Assembly: GCF_004802635.2 (NCBI RefSeq)
Contig: NZ_CP046052.1
Span: forward strand, 1,550,001 to 1,614,000
DNA from: Methylocystis heyeri
GTDB taxonomy: Bacteria; Pseudomonadota; Alphaproteobacteria; Rhizobiales; Beijerinckiaceae
Reading direction: 5' to 3'
Length of the DNA stretch: 64,000 nt
Shown: positions 16,807 through 25,456 of the stretch, one piece after another
Layout: each line of letters opens with the position of its first letter
Numbering within the stretch: position 1 is the stretch's first letter
Notes under the pieces: model-generated
Seen by the model: only the letters and a program-made list of their open reading frames with translations
Told to the model about the DNA's origin: nothing
The model's database searches: none
Position numbers and translations under genes: made by a program

Positions 16807-17382
16807 ATGATCGCAGCGGCGCTACGCGGCGTGGGAGTCGGGGCCAGTCTTCTTGTTTCCGCGGCCAGCGCCGGCGCAGCGGAAAACCCGCCGCTCGCGG
16901 GCTGCTACGAACGCGTCTACGACAAGGGACATCTATCCGCGCATAAGGATCAGATCGTCACCCGCGTGCGGCTGAAGATTCGCGCGGCCCCGGAATGGGA
17001 GCCTCAGTCCGCCACAGACCCGCAGCGCATCGTCGCCGACGCCGATCTCCGGATCTGGGCGCACGGCGCCAAAAAGCGCTTCGATTCGACAGGCGCCTGC
17101 TGGAAGCAGGGCGAAGAACTCATGTGCAACGCCTCTCTGTCGGCGGCCGAAATCGACCCCTGCAAATCCAAGGGGGACGGCGTGCGCGATTGCCGCATCG
17201 ACGCGAGCGACGCCGGCTCGTTCCGCCTCTCGCCGAAGCCGGAAGGCCTCCTGCTCGCCGTACACAAGCGGCTGGAATTGCCGGAGACCGGCCCCGACGC
17301 CAGCGCTCCGTTCCTGTATCTGAGCCCGGACAACCCGGAAAATCACGCTTTCCTGCTGAAGCGGTCGTCCTCCTGCGATTAG
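16807..17382 (+). CDS. Exported hypothetical protein, cysteine-containing
   Basis: A 191-residue protein. ATG 16807 is preceded by GGGGGAAGGAC, a strong ribosome binding site, so the much longer open frame that reaches back to 16516 is not used. A short signal peptide (GASLLVSAASAGAA) precedes a mature domain with six Cys (in GCYERVY, GACWKQ, LMCNAS, DPCKSK, RDCRID and the terminal SSCD), enough for three disulfides in the periplasm. I do not recognise a family. Confidence 0.7.
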   Translation: MIAAALRGVGVGASLLVSAASAGAAENPPLAGCYERVYDKGHLSAHKDQIVTRVRLKIRAAPEWEPQSATDPQRIVADADLRIWAHGAKKRFDSTGACWKQGEELMCNASLSAAEIDPCKSKGDGVRDCRIDASDAGSFRLSPKPEGLLLAVHKRLELPETGPDASAPFLYLSPDNPENHAFLLKRSSSCD

Positions 17383-17452
17383 CGGGCGCAAATGCGGGCG
17401 CCGGCAATGCTTCCTCGGCGCCGGAGCCCCGTCTTCAGGCCGGACTATTTCG

Positions 17453-18622
17453 TTGAACGGATCGCCTTCCTTGATTACGCGCCTCGCCGTTTCCGGCTAT
17501 CGCTCTTTGCGCAACGCAAAATTCGCGCTGACCCCGCTCACCCTGGTCACGGGCGCCAACGGCAGCGGCAAGTCCAGCCTCTATCGCGCGCTCAGGCTCC
17601 TCGCAGATGTCGCACAAGGCCGCATCGTGCAATCGATCGCCGCAGAGGGCGGTCTGCAATCGATCCTCTGGGCCGGTCCCGAGACTTTTTCGCGCGAGGT
17701 GAAAGCGGGCGCATATCCGGTCGAGGGCCTCGTGCGCCGCAAACCGATCGCTTTGAAGCTCGGCGTTTCCGGGCCGCGCTACGGCTATTCGATCGACCTC
17801 GGCATGCCTTCCGCGCCCGCCGTTTTCGCGCTCGATCCACAGATCAAGCTCGAAGCCCTCTGGCTCGGCGAAACGCTGGGCCGTTCCAATCTTCTCGCCG
17901 AGCGACGCGGTCCCGGCGTGCGCCTGAAGAACGAAAACGGCCTATGGCGTCAGGCGGCAACCGCCTTGAACCCATTCGACAGCATGGCGACGCATTGCGC
18001 GGATCAGCGAGAGGGGTTCGAGCTTTTCCAGTTGCGCGAAACCATGCGCGGCTGGCGCTTCTACGATCAGTTTCGGACCGACCGCGACGCGCCGGCGCGA
18101 AGGCTGCAGATCGGCACCTACACGCCCGTCCTCGCCAGCGACGGCAGCGATCTCGCGGCGGCGCTCCAGACCATCGCGACGATCGGCGACGGCGAGGCGC
18201 TGGACGCCTCGGTTGCGGACGCTTTCCCCGGCGCCAGCGTGGTGTGCCGGGAATCGGACGGTCATGTCGAAGTGGAGATGCATCAACACGGGCTGCTGCG
18301 CCCGTTGCGAAGCCCCGAGCTTTCGGACGGCACGCTGCGCTATCTTCTTCTGCTCGCCGCTCTGCTGACGCCGCGGCCGCCGCAACTCATGATACTCAAC
18401 GAACCGGAGGCGAGCCTGCATCCAGATCTGATCGCGCCGCTCGCGCGTCTCGTCATGGCGGCTTCGAAACGGACGGGCCTCATCGTGGTGTCGCATTCGC
18501 GAAAGCTCGTCGACGCCTGTCTCGACACGCCAGGGGCGAGCGAAATCCGGCTGGAAAAGCAGTTCGGCGAAACCCTCGCGCCCGATGCGCAAGCGCCCAA
18601 ATGGGTGTGGCCGTCGCGATGA
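17453..18622 (+). CDS. AAA/ABC-type ATPase (RecF/OLD-like)
   Basis: A 389-residue single-domain ATPase. It has Walker A VTGANGSGKSS near residue 35, a long helical insert, and Walker B LMILNEPEASLHPDL with the D-loop-like LHPDL and the switch His in VVSHSRKL. The arrangement fits the AAA_21 class of SMC/RecF/OLD-like ATPases. The residue before the catalytic Glu is Asn (N-E-P-E) where most have Asp, so hydrolysis may be altered. No TOPRIM nuclease domain or accessory gene accompanies it, so it is not a recognisable Gabija or OLD system. The start is TTG 17453 without a strong ribosome binding site. Confidence 0.75.
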   Translation: MNGSPSLITRLAVSGYRSLRNAKFALTPLTLVTGANGSGKSSLYRALRLLADVAQGRIVQSIAAEGGLQSILWAGPETFSREVKAGAYPVEGLVRRKPIALKLGVSGPRYGYSIDLGMPSAPAVFALDPQIKLEALWLGETLGRSNLLAERRGPGVRLKNENGLWRQAATALNPFDSMATHCADQREGFELFQLRETMRGWRFYDQFRTDRDAPARRLQIGTYTPVLASDGSDLAAALQTIATIGDGEALDASVADAFPGASVVCRESDGHVEVEMHQHGLLRPLRSPELSDGTLRYLLLLAALLTPRPPQLMILNEPEASLHPDLIAPLARLVMAASKRTGLIVVSHSRKLVDACLDTPGASEIRLEKQFGETLAPDAQAPKWVWPSR

Positions 18623-18652
18623 TCTTCGTCGAGGCCGATGGTGTAAAGGCTT

Positions 18653-19042
18653 TTACTGCCTGCTCGATCTCGACCAGACGATCGCCCTGTCGCGCAGCCT
18701 CAACCCATTCGACTCCACCCAGGCGATGACCTCTTTCTGGCCTTTCTCCCCCAGGTTGGGAATGCCTCTGAGGTCGAACCTGTCGAAATTCCGGACCACC
18801 CACTCAGGATTTATCTCGCTCATTTCCACCGGAGCGACAGGATTATGCAACAAGGCTTTCATCGTTCGCGTGGAAAGCGCGCCGACCGGCAGTTTCGACC
18901 GCATCTCCTCGGCGGTCTCGCGGTCGATTATCTGGTATATCCGTTGCGGAGAGACGTTGAATGTCTTCGAAAGCGCCGATACGGGCTCACCGCTCCTGTA
19001 TCTGCTTACGATATCGAGGGCTTTCACGTTATCCTGCTGCAT
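18653..19042 (-). CDS. HTH protein fused to an RNA polymerase alpha-CTD-like domain
   Basis: A 129-residue protein. Residues 1-45 form a resolvase/Hin-type helix-turn-helix: VSRYRSGEPVSALSKTFNV then SPQRIYQIIDRE. Residues about 55-118 look like the C-terminal domain of RNA polymerase alpha: L-S-T-R-T-M-K-A-L for helix 1, then the helix-hairpin-helix GIPNLGEKGQKEVIAWVE and NGLRL, against the alpha-CTD pattern P-N-L-G-K-K-S-L-x-E-I and G-L-x-L. The position of E. coli R265 (helix 1 Arg), G296, K298 and E302 is kept; N268 is Lys and S299 is Gly here. In alpha this domain binds UP-element DNA and activators. I infer a small DNA-binding regulator. It is convergent with the ATPase gene. Confidence 0.65.
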   Translation of the reverse strand: MQQDNVKALDIVSRYRSGEPVSALSKTFNVSPQRIYQIIDRETAEEMRSKLPVGALSTRTMKALLHNPVAPVEMSEINPEWVVRNFDRFDLRGIPNLGEKGQKEVIAWVESNGLRLRDRAIVWSRSSRQ

Positions 19043-19094
19043 TTCGCCGCTCTGTATTGCGCCGCCGGAGTATCGATCAGCTGCTTCGCTCGTC

Positions 19095-19361
19095 TCACTG
19101 ACAATCTGGTTTCCAGTGACGGATGCCTTTCGCTATTTCGGTCGGGCTATAGGAGACGAAGCATCCTTTGGCTTCGCTGGGGCCCGTCTTGGCGGTTTCC
19201 GCCGCAGGACGCTCTAACGCAGGGCTGCTGGAGAATCCGAGGAGCGCGAACAGTCCGTCTAATGGAGACTCTGCTCTGGCTGTATTCGTCAGCATCGCAG
19301 CAAATATCGCACCTGCCACGACAGCCCAAACATGGCCGCCTATACGTATCATCGTCGGCAT
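19095..19361 (-). CDS. Small exported or membrane-anchored hypothetical protein
   Basis: About 88 residues from the chosen start. A hydrophobic stretch, GGHVWAVVAGAIFAAMLTN, ends in A-R-A and looks like a signal peptide, followed by a short mature part (ESPLDGLFALLGF, then SEAKGCFVSYSPTEIAKG). One Cys is present. The open frame extends further upstream (to 19406), and the start is uncertain among three in-frame ATGs. No family is recognised. It lies at the edge of an AT-rich patch. Confidence 0.5.
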   Translation of the reverse strand: MPTMIRIGGHVWAVVAGAIFAAMLTNTARAESPLDGLFALLGFSSSPALERPAAETAKTGPSEAKGCFVSYSPTEIAKGIRHWKPDCQ

Positions 19362-19406
19362 TCTTTCTTCAATCACGCCAGCATCAGACATATACGATAC
19401 GCGCAT

Positions 19407-19685
19407 ATGACAATCAGCTTCGGCTCATGTATTTATTATCATGAACTCATTTAATACAGATAAAGCCAGCAATTCTCTATTATAATCTTCGCGTCATAAT
19501 ATAACTGCACATATACAAACCATAACATTTACACAACGCACAAGAGTCAAGACGTCTACTCTCGGATCAAGAGATTACTCCCCGAGCATTGAGTTCTTCG
19601 TGCATTTTGCCGAGGGGAAATCGGCCGTCATTTGGCTGCGCTCCTCCCGCCGCGAGAGCGTTCCCCGCGCTCCCTTCGGCCTTGG
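19407..19685. other. AT-rich patch without a gene
   Basis: The stretch 19410-19566 is visibly much richer in A and T than its surroundings (for example TTTAATACAGATAAAG and ATTATAATCTTCGCGTC). No supported gene is seen. It may be promoter DNA for the small exported protein or a trace of transferred DNA. Confidence 0.5.
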
Positions 19686-20126
19686 TCACCGGGGGCGCGC
19701 CGCTTCGTTCGGCGCCATCCGGTAGCCCGATCCTTTCTCGGTCAGGAGCACCTTCGGCCGCTCGGGATCGTCCTCGATTTTTGCGCGTATGCGGCCGATA
19801 AAGACGCGCAGATGCTGCGCCGCGCCGGCAGGTCTCGGTCCCCACACGAGTTCAATCAGTTCGAGGGGGGATACGACGCCGCCATTGGCGTTCGCCAGCA
19901 CATGAAGCGCCTCGAACTCTTTGGGCGAAAAGCAGACGGACCGCGCTCCACGCTCCGCGATCCGCCTGGCGGCGTCTATGGTCAGATCGCCGACCCTGTA
20001 CAGGACAGCCGCCGGTTCGCGCTCGCGCCTTTCCACCTCCCGCTGCAGCCCGGCGCCGGCCTTACCCGAACCCCCTTCTCGATCGTTCCTCAACTTTGCA
20101 CCATGGGAAACGCTCCCCCTGCTCAA
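19686..20126 (-). CDS. Winged-helix (OmpR/PhoB-type) DNA-binding protein lacking a receiver domain
   Basis: Residues about 40-140 form an OmpR-family winged helix: VGDLTIDAARRI, CFSPKEFEALHVLANANGG, LIELVWGP, LRVFIGRIRAKIEDDPERP, GSGYRM. It is very similar to the DNA-binding domain of the complete response regulator at 44559-45257. Upstream residues (L-Q-R-E-V-E-R-R-E-R-E-P) align with the linker that follows the receiver in that paralogue, but the receiver itself is missing. The frame opens at a TTG (20126). It may be a truncated response regulator or a phosphorylation-independent regulator. Five 11-bp-phased boxes lie about 60 bp upstream of the start, as expected for an autoregulated OmpR-type gene. 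Confidence 0.65.
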   Translation of the reverse strand: MSRGSVSHGAKLRNDREGGSGKAGAGLQREVERREREPAAVLYRVGDLTIDAARRIAERGARSVCFSPKEFEALHVLANANGGVVSPLELIELVWGPRPAGAAQHLRVFIGRIRAKIEDDPERPKVLLTEKGSGYRMAPNEAARPR

Positions 20127-20186
20127 AAAAGCCGACTCGGCCGCTTTCGCCTGTCGTCATGTTCAGGTGATCTTCCGTCATCTTCG

Positions 20187-20236
20187 CATAAGGATTCCAT
20201 AAGTTTTTCGTAATGCTCGCATAAGCAGTTCATAAG
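20187..20236. promoter_or_regulatory. Five 11-bp-phased CATAAG boxes (OmpR/PhoB-type site)
   Basis: Exact CATAAG copies start at 20187, 20198, 20220 and 20231, and a partial copy CGTAAT starts at 20209. The five boxes are spaced 11 bp each, with five-base gaps. Tandem 6-base half sites at an 11-bp period are the known recognition pattern of OmpR/PhoB/PmrA winged-helix proteins. They lie upstream of the minus-strand receiver-less regulator and about 490 bp upstream of glnK. Confidence 0.65.
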
Positions 20237-21067
<831 letters not shown>

Positions 21068-21097
21068 TCGTCTGTCCCCAAAGTCCAGGAGCAAAAC

Positions 21098-22594
21098 ATG
21101 AGTTCCCGTCTGCCTCGCGGGCTCAATAGAGCCGCGATCGTTTCTGCGATGCTTATTGCCGCTACGCCGGCCTTGGCCGCCAGCAATGCGCCCGTTCCCA
21201 ATCCCGGCGACACCGCCTGGATGCTCACCTCGAGCCTTCTCGTGCTGATGATGTCGGTGCCGGGCCTCGCCTTGTTCTACGGCGGCCTCGTGCGCACCAA
21301 GAACATGGCCTCCATCCTGACGCAGACCTTCATGATCGTCGCGCTGGTCGGCGTGTTGTGGACCCTTTACGGCTACTCGCTGGCTTTCGGCGACGGCGGC
21401 TCGCTCAACGCCTTCATCGGCGGCCTCGGCAAGGCCTTCCTCAAGGGCGTCGACGCTTCCTCGACCTCCCCGACCTTCACCCCCGGCCACGTCATTCCCG
21501 AATACGCTTACTTCGTATTCCAGATGACCTTCGCCATGATCACCCCGGCCCTCATCATCGGCGCCTTCGCCGAGCGCATGAAGTTCTCGGCGGTGTTCAC
21601 CTTCATCATCGGCTGGGTCACGCTGATCTATTTCCCGATCGCGCATTGGGTCTGGGCCGTCGCCGATCCCAACGTCATCGTCGACGCCGCGACCGAGCTC
21701 GCCGCAGCCACCACCGACGCGGCCAAGCAGGCGGCGCAGGCCAAGATCGACGCCGCCACGACCTCGGTCGGCTGGCTTGCCGGCGGCCTCGCCCCCTGGA
21801 TGAAGGGCACCGGCGCGCTCGACTTCGCCGGCGGCACCGTCGTCCACATCAACGCCGGCATCGCGGGCCTCGTCGGCGCCATCATGGTCGGCAAGCGCAT
21901 CGGCTACGGCAAGGAAGCCCTGCCCCCGCATTCGCTGACGCTCTCCATGGTCGGCGCCTCGCTGCTGTGGGTCGGCTGGTTCGGCTTCAACGCCGGCTCC
22001 AATCTGGAGGCCAACGGCACTACGGCGCTCGCCTTCGTCAACACCATGGTCGCCACCGCCGCGGCGGCGCTGTCCTGGCTGCTGACGGAATGGGCCGCCA
22101 AGGGCAAGCCCTCGCTGCTCGGCCTGATCTCCGGCGCGGTCGCGGGTCTGGTCGCCGTCACCCCGGCCTCGGGCTACGCCGGACCGATCGGCTCGCTGGT
22201 TCTCGGCCTTCTCGTCTCCCCGATCTGCCTGTTCTTCGTCTCCAAGGTGAAGAACGCCCTCGGCTACGACGACGCGCTGGACGTCTTCGGCGTGCACTGC
22301 ATCGGCGGCATCACCGGCGCCCTGGCGACGGGCCTGCTGGTCTCCCCGACGCTGGGCGGCGTCGGCATCACCGACTACAGCAACATCGGAGAGAACTACG
22401 CCGGCAAATACGATCTCGTCGCCCAGATGATCGCGCAGGGAACCGCCGTCGTCGCCACCCTGCTCTACTCCGGCATCGGCTCGGCGATCCTCTACAAGAT
22501 CGTGGACGTCGCCATCGGCCTGCGCCCGGCCCCGGATCAGGAACGCGAAGGCCTCGACATCTCCGACCACGGCGAGCGGGCCTACAACTCCTGA
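21098..22594 (+). CDS. amtB: Ammonium transporter AmtB
   Basis: A 498-residue Amt/MEP/Rh channel with signal peptide (ATPALAA) and eleven helices. Landmarks are the opening helix DTAWMLTSSLLVLMMSVPGLALFYGG, TFAMITPALIIGAFAERMKF, the twin-His pore region FAGGTVVHINAGIAGLV (first pore His) and DVFGVHCIGGITGALATG (second pore His). It carries ammonium into the cell and is gated by GlnK. It has a P-II gene on each side (30 bp upstream and 114 bp downstream). The insertion of about 25 Ala/Thr/Asp-rich residues after VWAVADPN is common in alphaproteobacterial AmtB. Confidence 0.97.
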   Translation: MSSRLPRGLNRAAIVSAMLIAATPALAASNAPVPNPGDTAWMLTSSLLVLMMSVPGLALFYGGLVRTKNMASILTQTFMIVALVGVLWTLYGYSLAFGDGGSLNAFIGGLGKAFLKGVDASSTSPTFTPGHVIPEYAYFVFQMTFAMITPALIIGAFAERMKFSAVFTFIIGWVTLIYFPIAHWVWAVADPNVIVDAATELAAATTDAAKQAAQAKIDAATTSVGWLAGGLAPWMKGTGALDFAGGTVVHINAGIAGLVGAIMVGKRIGYGKEALPPHSLTLSMVGASLLWVGWFGFNAGSNLEANGTTALAFVNTMVATAAAALSWLLTEWAAKGKPSLLGLISGAVAGLVAVTPASGYAGPIGSLVLGLLVSPICLFFVSKVKNALGYDDALDVFGVHCIGGITGALATGLLVSPTLGGVGITDYSNIGENYAGKYDLVAQMIAQGTAVVATLLYSGIGSAILYKIVDVAIGLRPAPDQEREGLDISDHGERAYNS

Positions 22595-22708
22595 CGGGTT
22601 GCAACAGCGGATGGAGAACGGCGCACAAGCGCCGCTCTTCATCCCCACGATCCCCGAACCGGTTTCAGGCCCCGCCTGTCGCCAGCTTCCAACGCGGGAA
22701 CGATTGCC

Positions 22709-23047
22709 ATGAAGGTCGTGGTCGCAATCATCAAGCCCTTCAAGCTCACCGACGTGCATTCCGCGCTGCACGCGATCGGCGTCGACGGTCTGACCGTGTA
22801 CCAGGCCAAAGGGCACGGCCATCAAAAAGGGCATTCCGAGATCTACGGGTCCGTCGAATATGTCGCCCATTACCTCGCCAAGCTTCGCGTCGAGGTGATC
22901 GTCCCGGAGGAACAGGTCGAAGTCGTCGTGAAGGCGGTCGCAGACGCGGCCCGGACGGGAACCACCGGAGACGGCAAGATTTACGTCCAGCCGGTCGACA
23001 GCGTCACGCGCATCCGCACCGGCGACAGGGACGAACTCGCCCTGTAA
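22709..23047 (+). CDS. glnK: Second P-II protein, divergent T-loop
   Basis: A 112-residue P-II paralogue starting [20 protein letters not shown]. The T-loop differs from the first copy: GHGHQKGHSEIYGSVEYVAHY, with Tyr51 still present but R-G-A replaced by G-S-V. The C-terminal signature TGDGKIYVQPVDSVTRIRTGD is intact. It likely partners the upstream amtB or another target with changed binding. Two P-II genes flanking one amtB suggest division of labour under different nitrogen states. That role is inferred from sequence difference and position. Confidence 0.93.
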   Translation: MKVVVAIIKPFKLTDVHSALHAIGVDGLTVYQAKGHGHQKGHSEIYGSVEYVAHYLAKLRVEVIVPEEQVEVVVKAVADAARTGTTGDGKIYVQPVDSVTRIRTGDRDELAL

Positions 23048-23527
23048 TCTTCGCGGCCGACATCGCGGTTCCTCCGCCGTTCGAGCTTGTTTGCCATTCG
23101 ATATTCGCGTCCCGGTCGCAGACCGGCGTTTCACGCGCGCTCCCCGATCTCGACCGGATTCGACGCCCCTTCGGTAACGAGGCCAACGCCTTTTTTCTAG
23201 CCGTAGCGCATTGATTTAATTCATTGTTATGCCAGCGCAGCCCGCTGCGGCCGCCGCCTCGTCTTCCAGAAACCGCCAACGCCTTTGGAGAGGCCTTTCA
23301 AGCCCGGCTCGCCGTCCCGCCGCGTGACGAACCCTATTCGACTGCATCGGCCGAACCGCTCTGAAAACGGAAAAATTGTGACATTTTGGCCACGCGAATG
23401 GAAGAAAACATCCAACTCAATCAAGTATGCCTAATGTTTGTGCTATAGCCTACACCTTGAGCTTGTTTCCAGGCCGAATTTCCCGATGATCGTCTCAGAA
23501 CACAACCTCAGAATCGGAGTGGTGAAA
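23048..23527. other. Intergenic region before the porin gene
   Basis: About 480 bp with no supported gene. It should hold the porin promoter. I see no clear operator or hairpin. Confidence 0.4.
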
Positions 23528-24892
23528 ATGAAATGGTCCCTTGCCGCCGGCGTCGCGATGGCTGCTTTGGCCGCTGGTTCGGCGCTTGGCGCCGATGCGG
23601 TTGTAACGAAGAGCGCTCCCCCGGCGCCTCCGCCAACGTTCTGGGATAGCGTCACGATTACCGGCGACATCGAGGGCAGCACCACCATCAACTTCGCCAA
23701 CCCCTACAACGGCATCAACTTCGGCCGCCTGTTCGACGACCGCGCGAGCACGCCCAATTTCAACCAGGCGGTTCTGACCGTCGCGCGGGCGCTCGATCCC
23801 AAGGCGACCGGCTACGACTTCGGCTTCAAGTTTCAGGCCCTCGTCGGCGAAGATGCGCGCTACCTCCATTATCTGGGCGAATTCGATTACCTGATGCATA
23901 CGCGCACCCAGTTCGCCCCGATCGAGGCGAATGTGCTGGCGCATCTTCCCTGGACTTCGCCGGTCAGCGAAGGCGGCATCGACCTCAAGGTCGGCCAGTT
24001 CGCGACGCCGCTCGGACTGGAAGTCATCACCGCGCCCGACAACGCCTTCTACTCGCACAGCTTCATCTTCAACGCCGGCCCCTTCCAGCACACCGGCGTC
24101 CTGGCGACCGACCACGTCAACTCCTGGCTCGACATTTCCGCGGGCGTGACCAGCGGCGAAAACACCGGCCTCGGCTGGGCGGGCGACAACAACAACTCGC
24201 CCTCGATCCTCGGCGCCATCTCGATGAACTTCTTCGACGGCAAGCTGCTGATCAACGCCGCGACTCACGACGGCCCTGAAAACCCCATGCAGCTCGATCC
24301 GCTCATGGTCGGCTGGCCGAACGGCGTCGTTGGCGGCACGCCTGTGTCCTGCGGCTGCAACCCGAACAACACCTGGCGCTTCCTCAACGACCTCAACGTG
24401 ACCTGGAAAGTGACCGACCAGTTCACCCTGATGCTGGACTCGGCCTATTATCACGACAACGGCTGGAACGTGAATCCGTTCACGCTGCGCAGCCAGGGCG
24501 TCTCCGCCTATGGCGCGGCCCTCTACGCTCTGTATAAGATCAATGATCTCTTCAAGGTCGGCGGTCGCGTGGAAGTCTTCCGCGACAACAACAACTTCTT
24601 CATCGGCGCCTTCCCCGGCTATTTCGACTTCGTCAATGTCGAGCATGGCTATCCCGCTCCGTCGGCCTACACCGCGGGCCCGCAGAACCAGGGAACCACC
24701 TATCTCGGCCTGACCGGCGGCGTGACCATCACGCCTGAGCTGCCGAAGAACCCCTATGTCCAGAACGTGGTTCTGCGTCCGGAAGCCCGCTGGGACACCA
24801 CCCTGAACGGCGTGGCTCCTTTCGCGGGCAGGACCAAGAACAACAACTTCACTTTCGCCGTGGACGTGGTGCTTCCGTTCACGATCAAGTAA
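23528..24892 (+). CDS. BBP2/OmpL-like outer-membrane porin
   Basis: A 454-residue outer-membrane barrel. The start is ATG 23528 with GGAG eight bases upstream; signal peptide MKWSLAAGVAMAALAAG, cleaved before A-D-A-V-V-T-K-S. The mature protein has alternating strands, e.g. FWDSVTITGDIEGSTTINF, GIDLKVGQFATPLGLEVI, GLTGGVTITPELP and a C-terminal strand NNFTFAVDVVLPFTIK ending in a charged residue. The pattern fits the putative beta-barrel porin-2 (OmpL-like) family. It is not fused to an Omp25 barrel, unlike the two large relatives at 41768 and 47939. It follows the glnK-amtB-glnK operon by 480 bp and may be nitrogen-regulated by proximity only. Confidence 0.85.
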   Translation: MKWSLAAGVAMAALAAGSALGADAVVTKSAPPAPPPTFWDSVTITGDIEGSTTINFANPYNGINFGRLFDDRASTPNFNQAVLTVARALDPKATGYDFGFKFQALVGEDARYLHYLGEFDYLMHTRTQFAPIEANVLAHLPWTSPVSEGGIDLKVGQFATPLGLEVITAPDNAFYSHSFIFNAGPFQHTGVLATDHVNSWLDISAGVTSGENTGLGWAGDNNNSPSILGAISMNFFDGKLLINAATHDGPENPMQLDPLMVGWPNGVVGGTPVSCGCNPNNTWRFLNDLNVTWKVTDQFTLMLDSAYYHDNGWNVNPFTLRSQGVSAYGAALYALYKINDLFKVGGRVEVFRDNNNFFIGAFPGYFDFVNVEHGYPAPSAYTAGPQNQGTTYLGLTGGVTITPELPKNPYVQNVVLRPEARWDTTLNGVAPFAGRTKNNNFTFAVDVVLPFTIK

Positions 24893-24903
24893 CCAACGCC
24901 AGG

Positions 24904-24936
24904 CTGGAGCGCATTCCATCGCGGAATGCGCTCCAG
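24904..24936. terminator. Perfect 14-bp hairpin after the porin gene
   Basis: CTGGAGCGCATTCC (24904-24917) and GGAATGCGCTCCAG (24923-24936) pair exactly around ATCGC. It lies 12 bp after the porin stop, so it can act as transcript end or stabiliser; no U-tract follows. Confidence 0.55.
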
Positions 24937-25122
24937 AATCGCGCGGAGAAGGAAAGCTTCGCGCCGTTTCGCCTTGCCTTCGATATATCCCGGCGGCTAA
25001 TTGGCAGTGGCCGTGAGAACGAGTATACGAACGGGATTCGCGGATATGTCCCTTTGGCGCGCGGCTTCGTGAGAATCCGGCCCATAGTGTGAGGCGTTTC
25101 GCGATCAATCAGGCGAACAAAA

Positions 25123-25350
25123 ATGACGGACGTGCGAAGCGACGAGTTCGGGAAGTTTTTTGGGCTTGCGTTCGAATCCGTCGAACGTTTGGCCCGTGTT
25201 CTGTTCGATAAGCAGGAGCAAATGCTTCCCAACGGAGACGTTTGGGAAGAACTCGAGCCGCAGGACAGGATTTTCTGGATTTCGAGCGCAACAACCGTAA
25301 TCGAAGAACTCGAGCGCATAGCTGCGGAACAGAGCCGCCAGGGAAGGTAA
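25123..25350 (+). CDS. Small hypothetical protein
   Basis: A 75-residue acidic soluble protein (MTDVRSDEFGKFFGLAFE), with an aromatic-rich middle (QDRIFWISSATTVIEELERI). No signal peptide, no family recognised. It is convergent with the MEDS kinase locus. The ATG lacks a strong ribosome binding site, so this is a plausible but unproven gene. Confidence 0.5.
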   Translation: MTDVRSDEFGKFFGLAFESVERLARVLFDKQEQMLPNGDVWEELEPQDRIFWISSATTVIEELERIAAEQSRQGR

Positions 25351-25456
25351 CGCCCTTTCCCGCTCCCGAGGCGGCGAGCGGCGCTTGCGACGGCCCCCGC
25401 CCGCGAACGGAGCGTAGTGCGAGATCAGGCGCGGTCCACGAGTTGAAGCCTCGTTT

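Noticed and set aside
17453-19042. Gabija or OLD defence system
   Set aside because: The ATPase has no TOPRIM domain and no helicase partner; the next gene is the HTH/alpha-CTD-like protein on the other strand.
21358-23214. 618-codon plus-strand frame rich in Arg
   Set aside because: It overlaps amtB and the second glnK in another frame and has the Arg-rich composition of a shadow.
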